Part shown: piece after piece, positions 1-10,100 of the stretch | How the letters are laid out: each line of letters begins with the position of its first letter | Numbering within the stretch: the stretch's first letter is position 1 | From: an uncultured Myxococcales bacterium | GTDB taxonomy: Bacteria > Myxococcota_A > UBA9042 > CAIXZC01 | DNA length: 64,000 nt | Reading direction: 5' to 3' | Assembly (NCBI GenBank): GCA_903895725.1 | Contig: CAITUV010000021.1 | Coordinates: 1 to 64,000 of the forward strand | Made by a program: the position numbers and the translations under genes | The notes under the pieces: generated by a model | Seen by the model: the letters and a program-made list of their open reading frames with translations, nothing else | The model's database searches: none | Told to the model about the DNA's origin: nothing

Positions 1-820
1 GGCACTGCATGCCGTCCACCTTCGCCGGAACGCATTTCCCCGCACCTTCCGACAGGTCGCAGAAGTGCCCCGGCTTGAGGCAGTTGGCATCCACCTCACA
101 CGAATCGTCCACCGTCACCTTGACCGGAATGGTGACGGTGCCGCTGGTCTGAGCATCGTCCAGCCCATTCGACGTGATCACCAGATCTCCGCCGTCCGTG
201 CCGTACCAGGGAACCTGGGTCAGGTCCACCACCAGCGTCAGACTCTGCGGCTCGTTCGAGCGGATCTCCTTCTGAGGGTCCGCATCGGTGGAAATCCACG
301 CACCGGGCAGCTTGAACGAGTAGGCCAGAAGCCCGGTCCCCTTGTTCTTGATCGTCAGGGTCCGGCTGGTATCGCCCGCTGCAAACAGAAGCTCGCCGGG
401 CGGGGTCACCTCGAGGATCGGCTGGCCGACATGCATCACCACCGGCACCACGATCGGCTCCAGCCCGGCGCCCTGCACCGAGATGGTCCCATCGAACTCC
501 CCGGGGACCAGGCCCGACCGGTCCACGACCGTTACCGACAAGGCTTCGGCATCCCTTCCGTCCAGGGCCCCGCTCGTCGGCTCGACCGCCAGCCAGTTTA
601 CCCCGCCGGAGCTTGCAGCCACCTGGACGCTGAACGTCGCGGCCTCGTCCCCCGTGTTCTTCACCAGCAGCGTGGCCGAATCCTGGTCCGCCTCGAACGT
701 GAGGGCTCCGGGAGCCACCTCGAGAAACGCCGGCGAGTCCCCCCCCCCAGCAGGGCTGCATGCCACAACGAGAAGAACCAGGAACCCGCCCGACAATCCC
801 GTGACCATGCCCCGGATCAT
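1..820 (-). CDS. Cys-containing lipoprotein with BACON-like repeats, 3' end cut off by the window edge
   Basis: This frame runs off the left edge, so only the first 273 residues are visible. It begins with a lipoprotein signal peptide (hydrophobic stretch ending LLVVACS, lipobox Cys at about residue 21), so the product is probably anchored in a membrane and exported. Two Ig-like segments follow (about residues 30-120 and 130-225) with repeated patterns such as TLLVKNTGDEAATF and TLTIKNKGTG, typical of BACON/ASPM-type beta domains. A Cys-rich segment (CEVDANC, HFCDLS) then begins. Start chosen at 820 because GGTGGAGGGG lies 5-6 nt upstream. It is divergent from the kinase operon. Function is unknown; a surface-exposed adhesive or scaffold role is an inference. 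Confidence 0.8.
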   Translation of the reverse strand, partial: MIRGMVTGLSGGFLVLLVVACSPAGGGDSPAFLEVAPGALTFEADQDSATLLVKNTGDEAATFSVQVAASSGGVNWLAVEPTSGALDGRDAEALSVTVVDRSGLVPGEFDGTISVQGAGLEPIVVPVVMHVGQPILEVTPPGELLFAAGDTSRTLTIKNKGTGLLAYSFKLPGAWISTDADPQKEIRSNEPQSLTLVVDLTQVPWYGTDGGDLVITSNGLDDAQTSGTVTIPVKVTVDDSCEVDANCLKPGHFCDLSEGAGKCVPAKVDGMQC

Positions 821-930
821 GCACCCCTCCACCCCGATTGGTCGCCCCCTGCAGCCCGATGCCAGTGCTGTTCAGCCCACCACCACCGCGCCAGGAAGAC
901 CGGTTCCCGGTACCTGCCTCGTACAACACG

Positions 931-960
931 ATTCTCGGGCCACGGAAGGCATTCTGTCAA
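931..960 (-). promoter_or_regulatory. possible promoter of the truncated lipoprotein gene
   Basis: On the minus strand TTGACA (955-960) is followed after 18 bp by GAGAAT (931-936), about 110 bp before the start codon at 820. The -10 match is only moderate. Confidence 0.3.
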
Positions 961-1042
961 GCACCGACAGCGCGCTCACCGACCGTTGACGGTGTCAGCT
1001 CGCCCCCCCGCGAACCACGCAGCGGATGCCTACTTCATTAAC

Positions 1043-1072
1043 TTGACGCGACTCCCTTTGGAGCGCCATACT
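1043..1072 (+). promoter_or_regulatory. candidate sigma-70-type promoter of the kinase operon
   Basis: TTGACG (1043-1048), an 18-bp spacer and CATACT (1067-1072) lie about 47 bp before the preferred kinase start. The 298 bp between the lipoprotein and kinase genes otherwise show no coding signal. Confidence 0.45.
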
Positions 1073-1118
1073 CCCCCTCACGGCGGGCACCTGCCTGGTG
1101 CAAGGAAAAGGCGCGCCC

Positions 1119-3110
1119 ATGCGGGTCTGCAAGACGTGCAACACCACTCAGGCGAACGGGAAGTTCTGCCCCAAGGGGCATGTCCTGCTCTCCGATCCTC
1201 CCGACGACATGCTCATCGGGAGGGTTCTCGACGGCCGGTATGAAGTCCGATCGGCCCTCGGTGCCGGCGGTTTCGGGATGGTGTACCTGGCCGCGCAGCT
1301 CCGCCTTCAGGACCGGCCCTGCGTGATCAAGGTTGCTCGCCCCGAGCTGGCCGGAGATGCCCAGTTCGCTGCACGCTTCCGCCGTGAGAAGCAGGCCTTG
1401 ATGGCGCTGCGTTGTCCGAACACGGTGCAGATCATCGACTACGGCCGCACCGATGACGGCATCGACTACATCGTGATGGAGTACATCGACGGCGAGGAAC
1501 TCAACCGCATCATCCGCAAGGTTGGACGCCTGGCGCAGGAAAGGGCGCTACGCATCGCCCAGGGGATCTGCCGGTCGTTGGAGGAAGCTCACTGTGCTGG
1601 CATCCTTCACCGGGACTTGAAGCCCTCCAACGTGATGCTCGTGGACCCCGGAGGAACTGAGCTGGTCAAGGTCATCGACTTCGGTATCGCCCGTCTCGGC
1701 GGAGAGGGTCGGGAGACCGAGTTTCACACGCGCAGCGGTGAGGTTCCAGGCACCCCGGCCTACTGCCCCTATGAGCAAATCGTCGGCAAGGCCAGCATGG
1801 TGGACCACCGCAGCGACCTCTACTCATTCGGAGCCATCCTCTACGAGATGCTCGCGGGCGTGGCTCCGTTCGGAGACCGGATCAAGTCGACCCAGTTCGA
1901 TTCCAATACCCTCTACATCATCGCTTTGGCCCAGGCCAAGGCGGAGCAGAGCCCAACCCCCCCCTCTGCATTGCTGGGCACTGAGGGGATGGACCCCGAG
2001 CTCGAAGCCCTGGTCCTGTCACTCCTGTCTACCTTCCCCGACGGGAGACCGGACAGCGCACGGCTCGTCAGAGATCGACTCGATGCAATCCAGGCGAGGG
2101 CATCCGGTAGCCCGACTTTCTTCCCTGACGACCAGATGCCTACCGAGAAGGACCGTCCCCCCCGAGTCCAGACGAGCCGGATGGAATCCGATGGGTCCGG
2201 GCGGTCGGTCTCGGCGAGCCCAGCACCACCGCCTGCCCTGCAGGAGCAGGGGCTTCCTGTCGTGGCAGAAGCAGCAAGCGCCCCCACAGGAATCGCCGCT
2301 CCGGCCGACGTCCCCCCCGCCCCCCAGCCCACTCGGGGAACGGTGGTGTTGCGCCGCTCGATCCGCCTCGCTGCGGCATTCGTCATGCTGGTCGGATTCG
2401 TGGTGGCTGGCATCCTCCTCGGGGTGATGGGCACCCGCCAGAACGATGGCCCAGCGAGCAGCTCGTCCGATACGGCGCCCCCCCCGCCGGAAGGGGGTCA
2501 ATCGGGTCTGAGCTCGGGCGCATCCTCTGTCCCCCTCCCGGACACCGCTCCGACCGATACACTCGGAGACGTGCAGGCTGGCGGCACGGCGACTCCAGAC
2601 GGCGGCACGGCGACTCCAGACGGCGGCACGGCGACTCCAGACGGCGGCGCGGCGACTCCAGACGGCGGCACGGCGACTCCAGACGGCGGCACGGCGACTC
2701 CAGACGGCGGCACGGCGACTCCAGACGGCGGTACGGAGGCTGCCAGGGAGCAGCAACCCACGGATGGGGCAATGGAATTCCCGAAGGCCGCTCCGGTGGA
2801 CAAGGCCGCTCCGGTGGACAAGGCCGCTCCGGTGGACAAGGCCGCGCCGGTGGACAAGGCCGCTCCGGTGGACAAGGCCGCTCCGGTGGACAAGGCCGCT
2901 CCGGTGGACAAGGCCGCTCCGGCGGACAAGAGCGGGTCTTCAGGTCCGACTGCGCAGGGGAACTCCGCCGGACAGGCCGGAACGGGGGCCCCCGGCGACA
3001 TCGCTGCTCCGGGTGACGCTCAGAAGCCCAGTGATGGGGGCAAGTCCCCCGACAACAAGCCGGAGAACCTGCACAAGCGGCTTGACTTCATGGACGACGA
3101 GGAGGAGTGA
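1119..3110 (+). CDS. membrane-anchored Hanks-type Ser/Thr protein kinase with N-terminal zinc-ribbon-like motif and repeat tail
   Basis: Predicted to phosphorylate Ser/Thr residues of cytoplasmic partners. A Cys/His knuckle (CKTC at 4-7, CPKGH at 17-21) precedes the kinase domain. All key elements are visible: glycine loop GAGGFG (48-53), Lys71, HRDLKPSN (164-171) and DFG (187-189). The usual APE motif is replaced by PYEQ. A single membrane helix lies at about 412-433 and puts the C-terminus outside the cytoplasm. That tail contains seven GGTATPD and eight KAAPVD units. ATG at 1119 is preferred over the in-frame GTG at 1098 because AAGGAAAAGG sits about 7 nt upstream of it. The TPR/PEGA-type gene starts 7 bp after the stop, so the two are probably co-transcribed and may form a signalling pair. 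Substrates are unknown. Confidence 0.9.
   Translation: MRVCKTCNTTQANGKFCPKGHVLLSDPPDDMLIGRVLDGRYEVRSALGAGGFGMVYLAAQLRLQDRPCVIKVARPELAGDAQFAARFRREKQALMALRCPNTVQIIDYGRTDDGIDYIVMEYIDGEELNRIIRKVGRLAQERALRIAQGICRSLEEAHCAGILHRDLKPSNVMLVDPGGTELVKVIDFGIARLGGEGRETEFHTRSGEVPGTPAYCPYEQIVGKASMVDHRSDLYSFGAILYEMLAGVAPFGDRIKSTQFDSNTLYIIALAQAKAEQSPTPPSALLGTEGMDPELEALVLSLLSTFPDGRPDSARLVRDRLDAIQARASGSPTFFPDDQMPTEKDRPPRVQTSRMESDGSGRSVSASPAPPPALQEQGLPVVAEAASAPTGIAAPADVPPAPQPTRGTVVLRRSIRLAAAFVMLVGFVVAGILLGVMGTRQNDGPASSSSDTAPPPPEGGQSGLSSGASSVPLPDTAPTDTLGDVQAGGTATPDGGTATPDGGTATPDGGAATPDGGTATPDGGTATPDGGTATPDGGTEAAREQQPTDGAMEFPKAAPVDKAAPVDKAAPVDKAAPVDKAAPVDKAAPVDKAAPVDKAAPADKSGSSGPTAQGNSAGQAGTGAPGDIAAPGDAQKPSDGGKSPDNKPENLHKRLDFMDDEEE
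2580..2726 (+). repeat. 7 x 21-bp in-frame tandem repeat in the kinase gene
   Basis: Seven near-identical 21-bp units encode GGTATPD (one unit has GGAATPD) in the segment after the membrane helix. The near-identity at the DNA level suggests recent expansion and likely length variation between strains. Confidence 0.9.
2784..2927 (+). repeat. 8 x 18-bp in-frame tandem repeat in the kinase gene
   Basis: Eight 18-bp units encode KAAPVD (the last is KAAPAD), shortly after the 21-bp array. A Lys/Ala/Pro-rich rod of this kind could span the periplasm or touch the cell wall; that role is inferred. Confidence 0.9.
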
Positions 3111-3117
3111 CCGACCG

Positions 3118-4074
3118 ATGCTTCGCGTACCAGCTGTCCTGCCCGTGCTCATACACTTGTGCGTCGTTTCGCACCCCCTGCTCGCCCAGGAAACGCCCGA
3201 AGAAATGGCGAGGAAGCACAATGATCAAGGACTTCTCTACGTGGACCAGGGGGAGTTCGCATCCGCTGTGGAGGAGTTCCGCAAGGCCTACCGACTGACC
3301 CCGAAGGCAAAGTACCTCTTCAACATCGGCCGAGCCTACCATGTGATGGGGAAGCTCAGGCTGGCACTCGACCAGTACCGACGCTGCCTGGACGAGGAGC
3401 CGGAGGGAAGGCACGCGACCAGAGCCCGGGAGTTGCTCGACGAGCTGGACCGGCAGCTCGCTCGGCTCAAGGTGCTGTCGAACGTCCCCGAGACGACGAA
3501 GCTGGAGGTAGATGGTGATCCTGTACTTTGTCGGGTGGGAGAAGCTTGCCTGCTCGACCCGGGCGAGCACAACGTGGTCGTGACAGCGGACGGCTACGTC
3601 CCCCATCGAAACCGGTTCCGGATCGACGCCGGAGAAGAGCGGGTGGAGAACGTCACCCTGATCCTCGTCCCCCCCAAGGACCTGCCGACGAGGTCGGGCG
3701 TGGTTTGGAGATCCGCGCTGTTCCCGGGCATGGGGCAGTACTACGCCGGCCAGAAGAGCGCTGGAGTCGCATTCATGGTCACGGAGTCAGTCTGCCTCGC
3801 CGTAGTGGCCTCCGGCGCGATTGCTCAGGGTATCTACCAGACCCAGCAGTCCGCCGAGAAGGACCCGGAACGTTACCGGGGGTTCAATGACTACATCAAC
3901 GCCTCCTACTGGACCTGGGTCGGCGGGGCCATTGCTGCCGGTCTGACCTGGGGCATCAATCTCGGGCACGCGGCAGCGCTGAAGCTTCCCGAGGTGAAGG
4001 AACCCGAGACGAGCCTCGTGATTCCGTGGACCTCATCCAATGGCGGGGGGCTTGCGTGGACTGTTCTCTGGTAG
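3118..4074 (+). CDS. exported TPR protein with PEGA-like domain and membrane segments
   Basis: A 318-residue protein with a signal peptide (MLRVPAVLPVLIHLCVV..., cleavage near LLAQE). TPR-like helices follow (about 28-110: FASAVEEFRKAYRLTPKAKY, LALDQYRRCLDEEPEG). Next is a PEGA-like beta segment (about 125-185, with LDPGEHNVVVTADGYVPHR) and then hydrophobic segments (about 200-295, including AGVAFMVTESVCLAVVASG). TPR-PEGA membrane proteins next to Ser/Thr kinases are common in myxobacterial-type genomes. The start lies 7 bp after the kinase stop, and the long frame extending upstream of it is only an overlap with the kinase repeats. It may act as partner or substrate of the kinase; this is inferred from context. 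Confidence 0.8.
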   Translation: MLRVPAVLPVLIHLCVVSHPLLAQETPEEMARKHNDQGLLYVDQGEFASAVEEFRKAYRLTPKAKYLFNIGRAYHVMGKLRLALDQYRRCLDEEPEGRHATRARELLDELDRQLARLKVLSNVPETTKLEVDGDPVLCRVGEACLLDPGEHNVVVTADGYVPHRNRFRIDAGEERVENVTLILVPPKDLPTRSGVVWRSALFPGMGQYYAGQKSAGVAFMVTESVCLAVVASGAIAQGIYQTQQSAEKDPERYRGFNDYINASYWTWVGGAIAAGLTWGINLGHAAALKLPEVKEPETSLVIPWTSSNGGGLAWTVLW

Positions 4075-4143
4075 CGACTGCGACTGCGACTACGACTACG
4101 ACTACGACCGGGACTACGATTGCGATGTCGATGCCGATGCCGA
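4075..4143. repeat. simple GAC/TAC-type trinucleotide-hexanucleotide repeat
   Basis: Between the converging genes lies a run of GACTGC, GACTAC and GATGCC units with 3/6-bp periodicity. No gene is evident in it. Confidence 0.7.
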
Positions 4144-4171
4144 CCCCGAGACCTCGTGGAAGTGGAGAGGT

Positions 4172-7100
4172 CTACGGACCGATCAACATGCTCGAGGACT
4201 TCGACCCGGCCTGGATTCGGGGCGCATACATGGCGTGGGCCTCGTGCGGCAGCACCCGGAACGTGCCCGGAATCTGGGCGATGAGACGGTAGCTCAGGGC
4301 CTGCTTTCCCTGGAGAAGACGATCCAGGAATGAGACGACCTTGCGGTCCCGGTACTCCCGGTACCACCAGGCACCGTTCTCGTAGCGGGCACCGCTGGTC
4401 AGCTCGGCCGGCTCGGTTCCGGCGGGCTTGGGGTCCTCGAAGACAAGGTAGTCGAAGTCGTTGGGGGAATCGATGCGCACCACGACTTCGATGAGGTCGC
4501 CAGGGGACAGCGGGTCTCCGTCCTTGAGCTCCTGGCGCTCGAACCCGGGGTCAGGCCCGCCCATTGCGGTTCCGCAGCCCCCGAGGTAGTCTCCGCCCCA
4601 GCCGCAGTAGCCGGTCCAGCCGTGCGGGCCCCCCTGGGGGCCGTCCCCTTCCGCCTCTCCTTCCTTTTCCCTCTCGATGGGCTTTCGGGTCAGGCGGTAG
4701 TAGGTTCGTTCGATCGAGATCTGGTTTCCCCAGGCCGGGATGGGCTGTTCCTTGCTGAGGTAGCTGAGGAACGCGGACGAGTGGACCCGCCCCTCCCCCT
4801 CGAACTCGACCGTGACGGTCACGGGGCCGTCTCCGATGTCGCTGCCGGCCAGAGTCAGTGACTTGTGGAACAGGGCAGCCTGTCCCTTGGCGATCGTCCA
4901 CTCCGCCCGCTCCTTGCCGTTGACAAGGACTCTCACCTCGCCGTTGGTGGCCAGCTCGGATCGCAGCTTGAGATACTCGGCCAGCACGCGGACGGCGGCG
5001 GCGGTCTGCTTCGTCGAGGCCCAGCGCCCGGCTTCCCGGTTGACCACGAGCCATCGTGCGAACTGGTCGACGCGGGGATCGGCGGGCCGGATCGTCAGGA
5101 AGGCCTGGAGCACCCAGGCCACGGTTTCCTCGCGGTCCTCCCACCACCACCACCAGTGGCTGCCGGCATCCTTGAACGAGGCGGTCCCGGTCTTCTCGTC
5201 GACCCAGGCGCGATCCGCCAGGTTGTCGAGCACCAGATCGGCATCCGCTGCGCGACCGGACTGGTGGAGGGCAAGAGCAAGCAACGCCCGGCCGTAGTCG
5301 GTCAGCTCGTTGCGCTTCTCGAACAGGCGCTGGAGCCGCTCCTCGGGCTGCGGATTCAGGCGGCTCGCCACGTACACATGGAACAGGTCGAGGTGCAGGT
5401 TGCGCTCCTCCTGGCGCGCCAGCCGATCTTCCAGGAAGGCCAGAGCGCGATAGGTGACGTTCTCGTCCACGGTGATTCCCAGGGCCCTGGCTTCCAGCAG
5501 TCCGTCGAGCACGTGCGCCGTCATGTAGGGGTCGGAGGGGAAGCCGGCCCACCAGCCCCAGCCGCCGTCGCCGCCCTGCATGGACATGAGCCGGGCCAGC
5601 CCGTCGTCGAGCATCCGGTCGAGGCCGGACGAGGAGAACACACCGTTATGGTACCAGGGTCCACGCTTGGAGAGCGGGTCCGCCAGGGTGGCTTCGTCCG
5701 GCAGCGCCGGGATCCCGTCGAGCTTGACGCCGGCTGCTTCGAGCGCCCCCCGGACGTGCACTGCGGGCAGGAACCGGCTCAGCGTCTGCTCGACGCACCC
5801 GTACGGGTAGTCGAGCAGGTAGGGCAACGCTGCAAACAGCACTCCGGCCAGCGACCCGTCGACCGCCACGACCAGCTCCTCGCCGCTACGGAGATCCTCG
5901 GTCGGCAGGTCGAAGGAGACCGCTCCAGCCTGGCCGGCAGCGACGGAAACGCTCTTGCCCTCGAGCCTTCTCGCGCCCCAGGCCACCACGGGGAACTTCC
6001 TGCGCAGAGCGTCCTTCTCATCTCCAGCGTCCACGGACAGGACGGCCGACACCTCGCCGGGGTTGGAGGCAACGACCTCGAAGTCGACCCGCTTCTCTTC
6101 CCCCGGGCCGATCGTCATCCGGGCGGAGCCATCCGACTTCAGCTCGATGGATTCCCCTTCGACGGTAAGCCGGACTCGGGCCTCGACCTCCCCGGCCGTT
6201 CCGTTGCGCACGATGCCGGCCAGCCAGGCCCGGTCTCCTTCCACGAGAAAGCGGGGGGCCTCCAGCCGTGCCACGATCTGCCGCGTGGTCACGGTCTGTC
6301 CCGCGGCCTGCCCGACAAGCTCGCCGGAATCGGCGGCGACGGCCCGCAGCTCCCATGTCGTGAGCGAGTCGGGGTAGGCCACTTCAGCCTCTCCCAGCCC
6401 ATCCTTCCCGGTCCGAAGGTGGGGAACCCACATCACCGAGTCGGGGAAGTACTCCCGCACGGGAATCGGCCCCACGGCGAGGGCCTGCGCCGTGGCGGTC
6501 GTCTCCGCCGGGGCCGCGGCCGGCAGATCACCGGCCTTGGCACGGTCCATCTCCCCCTTGGCGGGCAGGGCAAAGGCTCCCTCCACGGTTTCGGAGTCGA
6601 AGTCATACATCCTCGTGGTGGTCCGGCCCATGGGACCCGAGCCCCCGCCTCCCATTCCCCATCCCATCCCGCCCGTTTCGTCCAGCCCCAACGCACCGTA
6701 GCCGTATCCCCCGCCCGAGAAGTCCGGAACGTACGGCAGGCCGTTGATCTGGTACGGAAGATCGGGGACCGGCACGAACGCCCGGTAGGGAAGATAGGCG
6801 TACCCGGACTGCTTCACGTACATCCCCTGGTACCGGAGCTGGCCGTGGTAGTACTGGGCCACGTTGCCCATGGTCTCGGGTTGGATGTACAGCACGGACG
6901 AGTCGAACATCCACAGGGCGACGTCTGCGGCGGCGGGCTTCCCGTCGGGCCCCGTCACCTTGACCTTGACCTTTCCCTTCTCCCCCGGCTTGTGCTCCGC
7001 CCGATCCGGGAGGATCTCCACCGCCAGCAGCTTGTCCGCAGGGGGTACCGCAATCTGGCGCTGTCCCCAGTACCAGTCGTGGTCCCGCACCTGTCCGGCC

Positions 7101-10100
7101 GACAGGAAGAAGTTGGGGGCATGCTTCGCTTCCACCGGGAACTCGACGACCCGCCCGGTGGTATCCATCTCGAGGAGCTGCTCGAACAGCACCTGTCCCG
7201 CGGCCTCGGCCGTGACGAGCACAAACCCGGGCTTCTCCACCACCACCAGGGCCCGCATCTTCTCTCCCGGCTTGTAGGCCCGCTTGTCGGGGTAGAGGCT
7301 CACCCCGGCATATCGGACGTCGGAGCGTGACGTCTTGGCATCCGCTACGAAGATGCCCGTCAATCCCTTGGCCTCACGGCCGGACGCATCGGTGCAGGTC
7401 ACCACCATCTCGAAATGCCCCTGCATCGGGAGGGCCAACTTCACATCCGCCTCACCCCGCTCGTCCACGTCCACGGTTCCCTGTCCGGCCGGATGCCGCT
7501 TCGGCTCCTTGTCTCCGTAGGCATACTCGAGCCTGGCAAGCGTCCAGCGGGCCTTGCCCGGTACTCCCTTGCCATCGAGCGTCATGGTGTGCACACGCAC
7601 CTCGGGGCTGTCACCGGTGAGGTAGAACCCCGAAGGCTGCTCGATGTGCACGAAGAACGGGGACCTCGACTGCACCACAGTACCGCTCCCCTCGATGGAG
7701 CGCCGGGACAGATCCATGACGGTGGCACGCACGGTGTACCGCCAGTCGTTCTCCAGCTTGAGCTCGTCGTCGGTCAGCGCCGGGAGCTCCACCTGGAAGC
7801 TCCCGTCCGGACCGGTGACCCCCTCTCCATTGGCCACGGGAGTACCGCCGTAGTAGTAGTCCGGATAGAGGCCGTCCCACCCTTCGCCGTACAGCCAGCT
7901 CCAGGGGTCCGGAGCCCGCCACGAGTGAGTGTAGGGGGACCGCTCCACGGTGTACGTGACCCGGGCACCGGCCACCGGTCCTCCGAAGTAGTAGAGAGCC
8001 TGCACCTGGGCGGTCACCTTGTCCGAGAGCCCCGCCATCGTTGCCGACGGGGTCACGACGACCTTGAATTCCGGCTTCTTGTACTCTTCGACCCGGAAGT
8101 TGGCGCCGGCCGACAGGTAGACGTATCGATCGTCGGCCTCACCGCCCACCACGGACATGTAGTAGTAGCCCAGCGGTGCCGAATCGGGCAGGAGCAGACT
8201 GCCGTGCACCGTTCCGAACTCGTCCGCCTGGCTGCGCTGCTGCGCCAGCAGGTTCCCCTGCGGAGTCGTCACGGTCACGTGGAACGGGCGGCCGGCGACG
8301 TTCCGGTAGTGCCCTTGAGCCTGCTCCCGGATGACCATCTTGTAGCTCACGCGGTCGCCCGGGCGGTAGACGGGGCGATCCGTGAACACAAACGCCTTGT
8401 CCACCCCGCTTTCCCCTGCCGAGTCATAGACATATTGCGGGTAGTCATAGTCGGACAGGGCGACCGAGTCGCCCGCGACCAGCCAGGCGGAAGACTGGTT
8501 GCCCGAGATCCCCTTCCCCTCGGTGAAACGCTGCTCCGCCATTCCCCGCTCGTCGGTGGTGAGCTCGTGAATCCGCACTTCCTGGAAGCCGAACAGTAGC
8601 CCCTGCCGGTGGTACACCTCGCGCACGGTGAGCCGCGCACCGGGAACCGGCCTGCCACTGACGGCCTCTGCCGCAAAGTAACTGACGCGACCGGCCAGCG
8701 AGCGGGTCACGAGGATGACCTCGGTACGGGTGAACAGCCCGAGCTGCTCGCCTGACGGGAGCTTGAGCCGGTAGACGTACAGGCCGTTGCGGGCAGGATT
8801 GAGCTCCTGGGAGCGGGTGACCGAGGTATGGTCTCCCGGGTCGTCGAGCGGGATATCGACGGTCTCCGCCGGCTCCCCCTTGCCGAACAGGTCGGTGAGG
8901 AACTTCTGGCCTTCGGTTCCGTTGACCTGCTGGGCCAGGTCGGTGGCACCGGTCTTCAGGAACCACTGGGCCCCAAGGAACGCCTTGGGGTCGAGCCGCC
9001 GGAATTCCAGCCGCGCGTTCTTCACGTTTCGCCCGGTCACGGACAGGGTCACGGGGCGCCCCGGGAACGCAACGGAGGGGAGATAGAGGGACACGGTGGG
9101 GGTGACGATGGTATCGAGGCTGGAGCGGACATCGCCGACCCAACGGCTCTTGGGGCGCTTCTTGAGGAACTCACGGTACTTCTCTGCTGCCGCCTTGTAC
9201 TGCTGGTCCCCGGCCAGGAAGCGTCCGTGCAGCGCCTCGTACTTGTCGATGTCGGGGTCCCCCGGGAAATCCTGGACGATGGAGGCTGAGATCGCCACGG
9301 GATCGAGATGGGCTGGTCGCTGCCAGCGCTCGTACTTGAACGGAGGCTGGCCGTCGGGATGGGCCTTGGCCCACTCGTCGTACGCCTTGTTCCGGGCCTC
9401 CACAAAGGCCTTGGGCGGGTTCTCGGGAAAGGAGGCGAAGAACATGGCCTTCTGGAGCCTCGCCTCGGCCACCGGATGCCGGTCCTTCAACCCCTGGCCG
9501 ATGGTCTCGCATTCGTCGAGCAGGTAGAGCACCTGCGTCCGCTGTCGGGTGACCTTGTCAAACGGGATGGAGAGGTCGACGGTGGAGATCTCCTGGGGAT
9601 CGGTGGCATCGTCCCAGGCCTGGTAGCCGAACTGGGCAAACAGATCGGCCAGGGCACGGTTGTTGGCGATGGCCTCGGCCCGGATGCTTCCGCCGGGCAG
9701 ACAGGCAGCACCGACGGCCGGGGCGGCAGCCGCCCGGGTGGATTCCTCGACGGACAGGTTGAGGCGGTCTCGAGCGGCGATGCGGTCGGCCTTGGCGAGA
9801 TCCGCCTTGACGTACCAGGCATACTCGGCCTGCCCTTCCCGCACGTCGGTGTTGAACCAGCAGCGGTCCCCCTTCCGATAGCAGTTGTCCGGCATCTTGA
9901 GGTAGAGTTCGCCGCGGGTGGCCAATGCGACCCCCTCCCACACGGTCCCGGGGGACGAAGCGATGAACGCGCTCAGGAGGTCAACGGCCTGATCGTACTC
10001 GTAGAGCGCCACGTGGCAGCGGGCGGCCTCCATGACGGCAGCGGCTCCCTCGCACGCGTCGCCGGCCTCGTCCCGGACTGCGAGGAACCCCTGAAGCGCC

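Noticed and set aside
4865..7330. An 821-codon open frame on the plus strand
   Set aside because: It is antisense to the alpha-2-macroglobulin thioester region and has no recognisable domain.
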